From an uncultured Bacteroidales bacterium (GTDB taxonomy: Bacteria; Bacteroidota; Bacteroidia; Bacteroidales; FEN-979), in the NCBI GenBank assembly GCA_903885595.1, contig CAISJJ010000110.1:1-64000 (forward strand): a DNA stretch of 64,000 nt, given 5' to 3'. How positions within the stretch are numbered: the stretch's first letter is position 1; every line of letters starts with the position of its first letter. The notes below the pieces were generated by a model. That model was not told the origin of the DNA. It made no database searches and saw nothing but the letters and a program-made list of their open reading frames with translations. Below are positions 62,592 to 64,000 of this stretch, one piece after another. The position numbers and the translations under genes are program-made.

Positions 62592-63325
62592 CATTTCAAA
62601 TACTTCCTGTCCAAAACATTATACTTTATCAGGCACCAGACCGCGCGAAAGGCATCCTTCATCCCGATTTTCTTCCCTTCCTCGTAGGTTCGGCCATAAT
62701 AGGAAATACCCACTTCGTAAATACGGATCTTCGGGAAGCGGGCTATCTTTAAGGTTACTTCAGGTTCAAATCCAAAACGTTTTTCCTTGAAGTGGACCTT
62801 TTTAAGTATTTCTGCCCGGAAGAGTTTATAACACGTCTCCATATCGGTTAGGTTCAGATTGGTGAACATGTTGGAAATGAAGGTGAGGAGCTTGTTCCCG
62901 ATCGAATGCCAGAAGAAGAGGATACGGTGAGGTTTGCCTCCCATAAATCGCGAACCGTAGACGACATCGGCAAAACCATCCAGGACAGGCTTCAGCAATA
63001 CATTGTATTCAGCAGGATCGTATTCAAGATCGGCATCCTGGATGATGATGAAATCGCCGGAAGCTTCAGCGATCCCGCGATGAAGCGCTGCCCCTTTACC
63101 CTGGTTGACAGGCTGATTGATCAACCGGATATTTACCTGCCGGTGGGCGGAAATATATGCCTCCACAACACCTGTCGTATTGTCTCTGGAGAAATCATTG
63201 ATGATGATGATCTCTTTTTGAATATCTTCAATGAGTTCAACGGCAAGCACCTTATCAAGAATGTGATGGATGGTAGCCGCTTCGTTGTATGCGGGAATTA
63301 AAATACTGAGTGTGCGGGACTCCAT
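62591..63325 (-). CDS. GT2 glycosyltransferase, polyprenyl-phosphate mannosyltransferase-like
   Basis: 244 aa from ATG 63325, placed 20 bp after a -7 box; the longer track start would precede that promoter. GT-A fold: [13 protein letters not shown] near 8, [24 protein letters not shown], and the metal-binding DADLEYDP (in place of DxD). YGSRFMGG and the [11 protein letters not shown] region match dolichyl/polyprenyl-phosphate sugar synthases. It lacks C-terminal membrane helices, so it acts at the inner face, making the lipid-linked sugar used by the GT-C proteins in the same strand series. Confidence 0.93.
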   Translation of the reverse strand: MESRTLSILIPAYNEAATIHHILDKVLAVELIEDIQKEIIIINDFSRDNTTGVVEAYISAHRQVNIRLINQPVNQGKGAALHRGIAEASGDFIIIQDADLEYDPAEYNVLLKPVLDGFADVVYGSRFMGGKPHRILFFWHSIGNKLLTFISNMFTNLNLTDMETCYKLFRAEILKKVHFKEKRFGFEPEVTLKIARFPKIRIYEVGISYYGRTYEEGKKIGMKDAFRAVWCLIKYNVLDRKYLK

Positions 63326-63344
63326 AAAAACCAAATCAGAAGGC

Positions 63345-63352
63345 AAAAATAA
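63345..63352 (-). promoter_or_regulatory. -7 element of the GT2 gene
   Basis: Minus strand TATTTTTG matches TAnnTTTG exactly, 19 bp before ATG 63325. It fixes the start of the GT2 gene and may start the transcript into the glycan region. Confidence 0.6.
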
Positions 63353-63372
63353 AGAAAATATTGAGGTATTGC

Positions 63373-64000
63373 TTATTCGTAGTAATAGATACGTTTCACC
63401 CGCCGCGAAATCCCCGTAAGCACTTCGTAAGGGATGGTCCCGATTGCCTCCGCGAGTTCCGTGACGGGATGTGTGTCGTCAAAGATGACTACCCCGGTAC
63501 CTTCCTGGATGGAATCGGGACGCGGGACACGGGACGCGGGACTGTTTTCTTCGGGACGCGGGACACGGGACGCGGGACTGTTTTCTTCGGGACATGGGAC
63601 GCGGGACGCGGGACTGTCTGTCGCGGAACAAAAACCGGTCACATCGATCATCGTGAGGTCCATGCAGATGTTTCCGATGATTGGAGCTGGTTTCCCGTTG
63701 ATATATAGCCTTCCGCGGCCGTTGCCCAGGCGGCGGTTCAACCCGTCGGCGTAACCAACCGGCACAATGGCGATGACTGAATCTTTCTCTGCCCTGCCTT
63801 TACGGTTGTACCCGATGGTCTCACCTGCCCTGATCTGTTTGACCTGGGTAATGACCGATTTAAGCGTACTCACATTCCGCAGCCGGGATTGTTCTTCGCG
63901 ATTGGCGCCCACCCCATACAATCCAATTCCCAGACGCACCATATCAAATTGTGCTTCGGGAAACCGCTGAATTCCAGCCGAGTTCAATACATGACGTAGT
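63373..64000 (-). CDS. alr: Alanine racemase C-terminal part (probably of a MurF-Alr fusion), cut by window end
   Basis: Open to the window edge; the M at 63987 in the track is a TTG within the frame [29 protein letters not shown], so the gene continues upstream. The C-terminal Alr domain has [11 protein letters not shown] (catalytic Tyr), [13 protein letters not shown] and [14 protein letters not shown], and ends [22 protein letters not shown]. Between DVTG and TGVVIFDD, where relatives have a short loop, lies an insert of about 40 residues including three copies of the 12-residue unit [12 protein letters not shown], translated from a CGGGACG array. It is a PLP enzyme making D-alanine for peptidoglycan. 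In Bacteroidota, Alr is often fused to MurF. Confidence 0.93.
   Translation of the reverse strand, partial: LRHVLNSAGIQRFPEAQFDMVRLGIGLYGVGANREEQSRLRNVSTLKSVITQVKQIRAGETIGYNRKGRAEKDSVIAIVPVGYADGLNRRLGNGRGRLYINGKPAPIIGNICMDLTMIDVTGFCSATDSPASRVPCPEENSPASRVPRPEENSPASRVPRPDSIQEGTGVVIFDDTHPVTELAEAIGTIPYEVLTGISRRVKRIYYYE
63516..63617. repeat. Two-level tandem array inside alr: 7-bp CGGGACG within a 36-bp unit
   Basis: Units CGGGACG, CGGGACA, TGGGACG of 7 bp are grouped into a 36-bp period that ends in ACTGTTTTCTT. The period is three times 12 codons, so the insert keeps the frame. Sense-strand reading contains no stop. Confidence 0.95.

Noticed and set aside
62271-62687. Plus-strand 138-aa ORF with SNPKILKSSNPQIPKS repeats
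   Set aside because: It is only a translation of the AAATCCTC array running into REP-like palindromes; the real GT2 gene is on the other strand.
63361-63708. Plus-strand 115-aa ORF with [12 protein letters not shown] repeats
   Set aside because: Antisense reading of the array within alr; Alr motifs on the minus strand are unambiguous.

Overview
The window is a stretch of Bacteroidota chromosome, probably Bacteroidales-like (species cannot be named from sequence alone). The evidence is: C-terminal type IX secretion (T9SS) sorting domains on large secreted proteins; a GldH lipoprotein next to RicT (PSP1) and a class A PBP; a type-B succinate dehydrogenase/fumarate reductase (sdhCAB); the alanine racemase end of what is probably a MurF-Alr fusion; many exact TAnnTTTG -7 promoter elements; and almost no Shine-Dalgarno sequences (hsp20 is the exception).

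Layout. 1-2.9 kb: an unrecognised partial ORF, a PAS sensor kinase and an outer-membrane barrel protein. 3.1-4.6 kb: tRNA-Lys(CUU) and the MeaB GTPase. 4.6-11.2 kb: a minus-strand signalling operon terC-cheR-cheB-(REC-kinase-REC)-(CHASE4-PAS-kinase-REC), with no CheA or MCP. 11.3-24.2 kb: housekeeping genes (glutamine synthetase family, Hsp20, EamA transporter, cardiolipin synthase-like PLD, yicC-gmk, nadD, an alpha/beta hydrolase, aminopeptidase P, sdhCAB). 24.2-29.1 kb: a large T9SS protein, a duplicated leader-like sequence and a REP-type (RAYT) transposase. 29.2-34.2 kb: holB-ricT-gldH-pbp1A. 34.2-44.4 kb: a saccharopine dehydrogenase-like enzyme and a secreted/lipoprotein operon (papain-like T9SS protein, membrane-anchored beta protein, GH16-like lipoprotein). 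44.9-63.3 kb: a surface-glycan region with three AlgX/AlgJ-like SGNH proteins, one MBOAT O-acyltransferase, two polytopic GT-C-like proteins, polyprenyl-phosphate type GT2 enzymes, an epimerase-GT2 fusion broken by an amber codon, a split transketolase and a methyltransferase. The window ends inside alr.

The most unusual signal is a set of short tandem arrays of unrelated sequence (TGACAAA, CATTAGT, CGAATAT, TGCCCTG, CGGGACG; AGCGAGGT, CTTACCAA, AAATCCTC, AAATGCAA). Their unit length is almost always 7 or 8 bp. Between genes they usually sit at the stop codon of the upstream gene and mostly carry a stop codon per unit on the sense strand, hence in all three frames. Four further arrays lie inside conserved genes (meaB, a saccharopine dehydrogenase-like gene, an AlgX-like gene, alr), always in a stop-free orientation, adding low-complexity peptide.

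A second layer of small dispersed elements is present: a ~190 bp MITE-like repeat with terminal inverted repeats (two copies plus two solo ends), a 230 bp element bounded by inverted TGACCTCTCCCC repeats, REP-like palindromes with a candidate RAYT transposase, and a leader sequence that recurs downstream of another secreted-protein gene.

Functionally, the glycan region looks like a system that makes a surface polysaccharide or glycoprotein glycan on polyprenyl-phosphate carriers, elongates it with polytopic transferases, and O-acetylates it through one MBOAT channel serving several periplasmic SGNH transferases. A beta-sandwich-like domain is shared by three proteins of the window.
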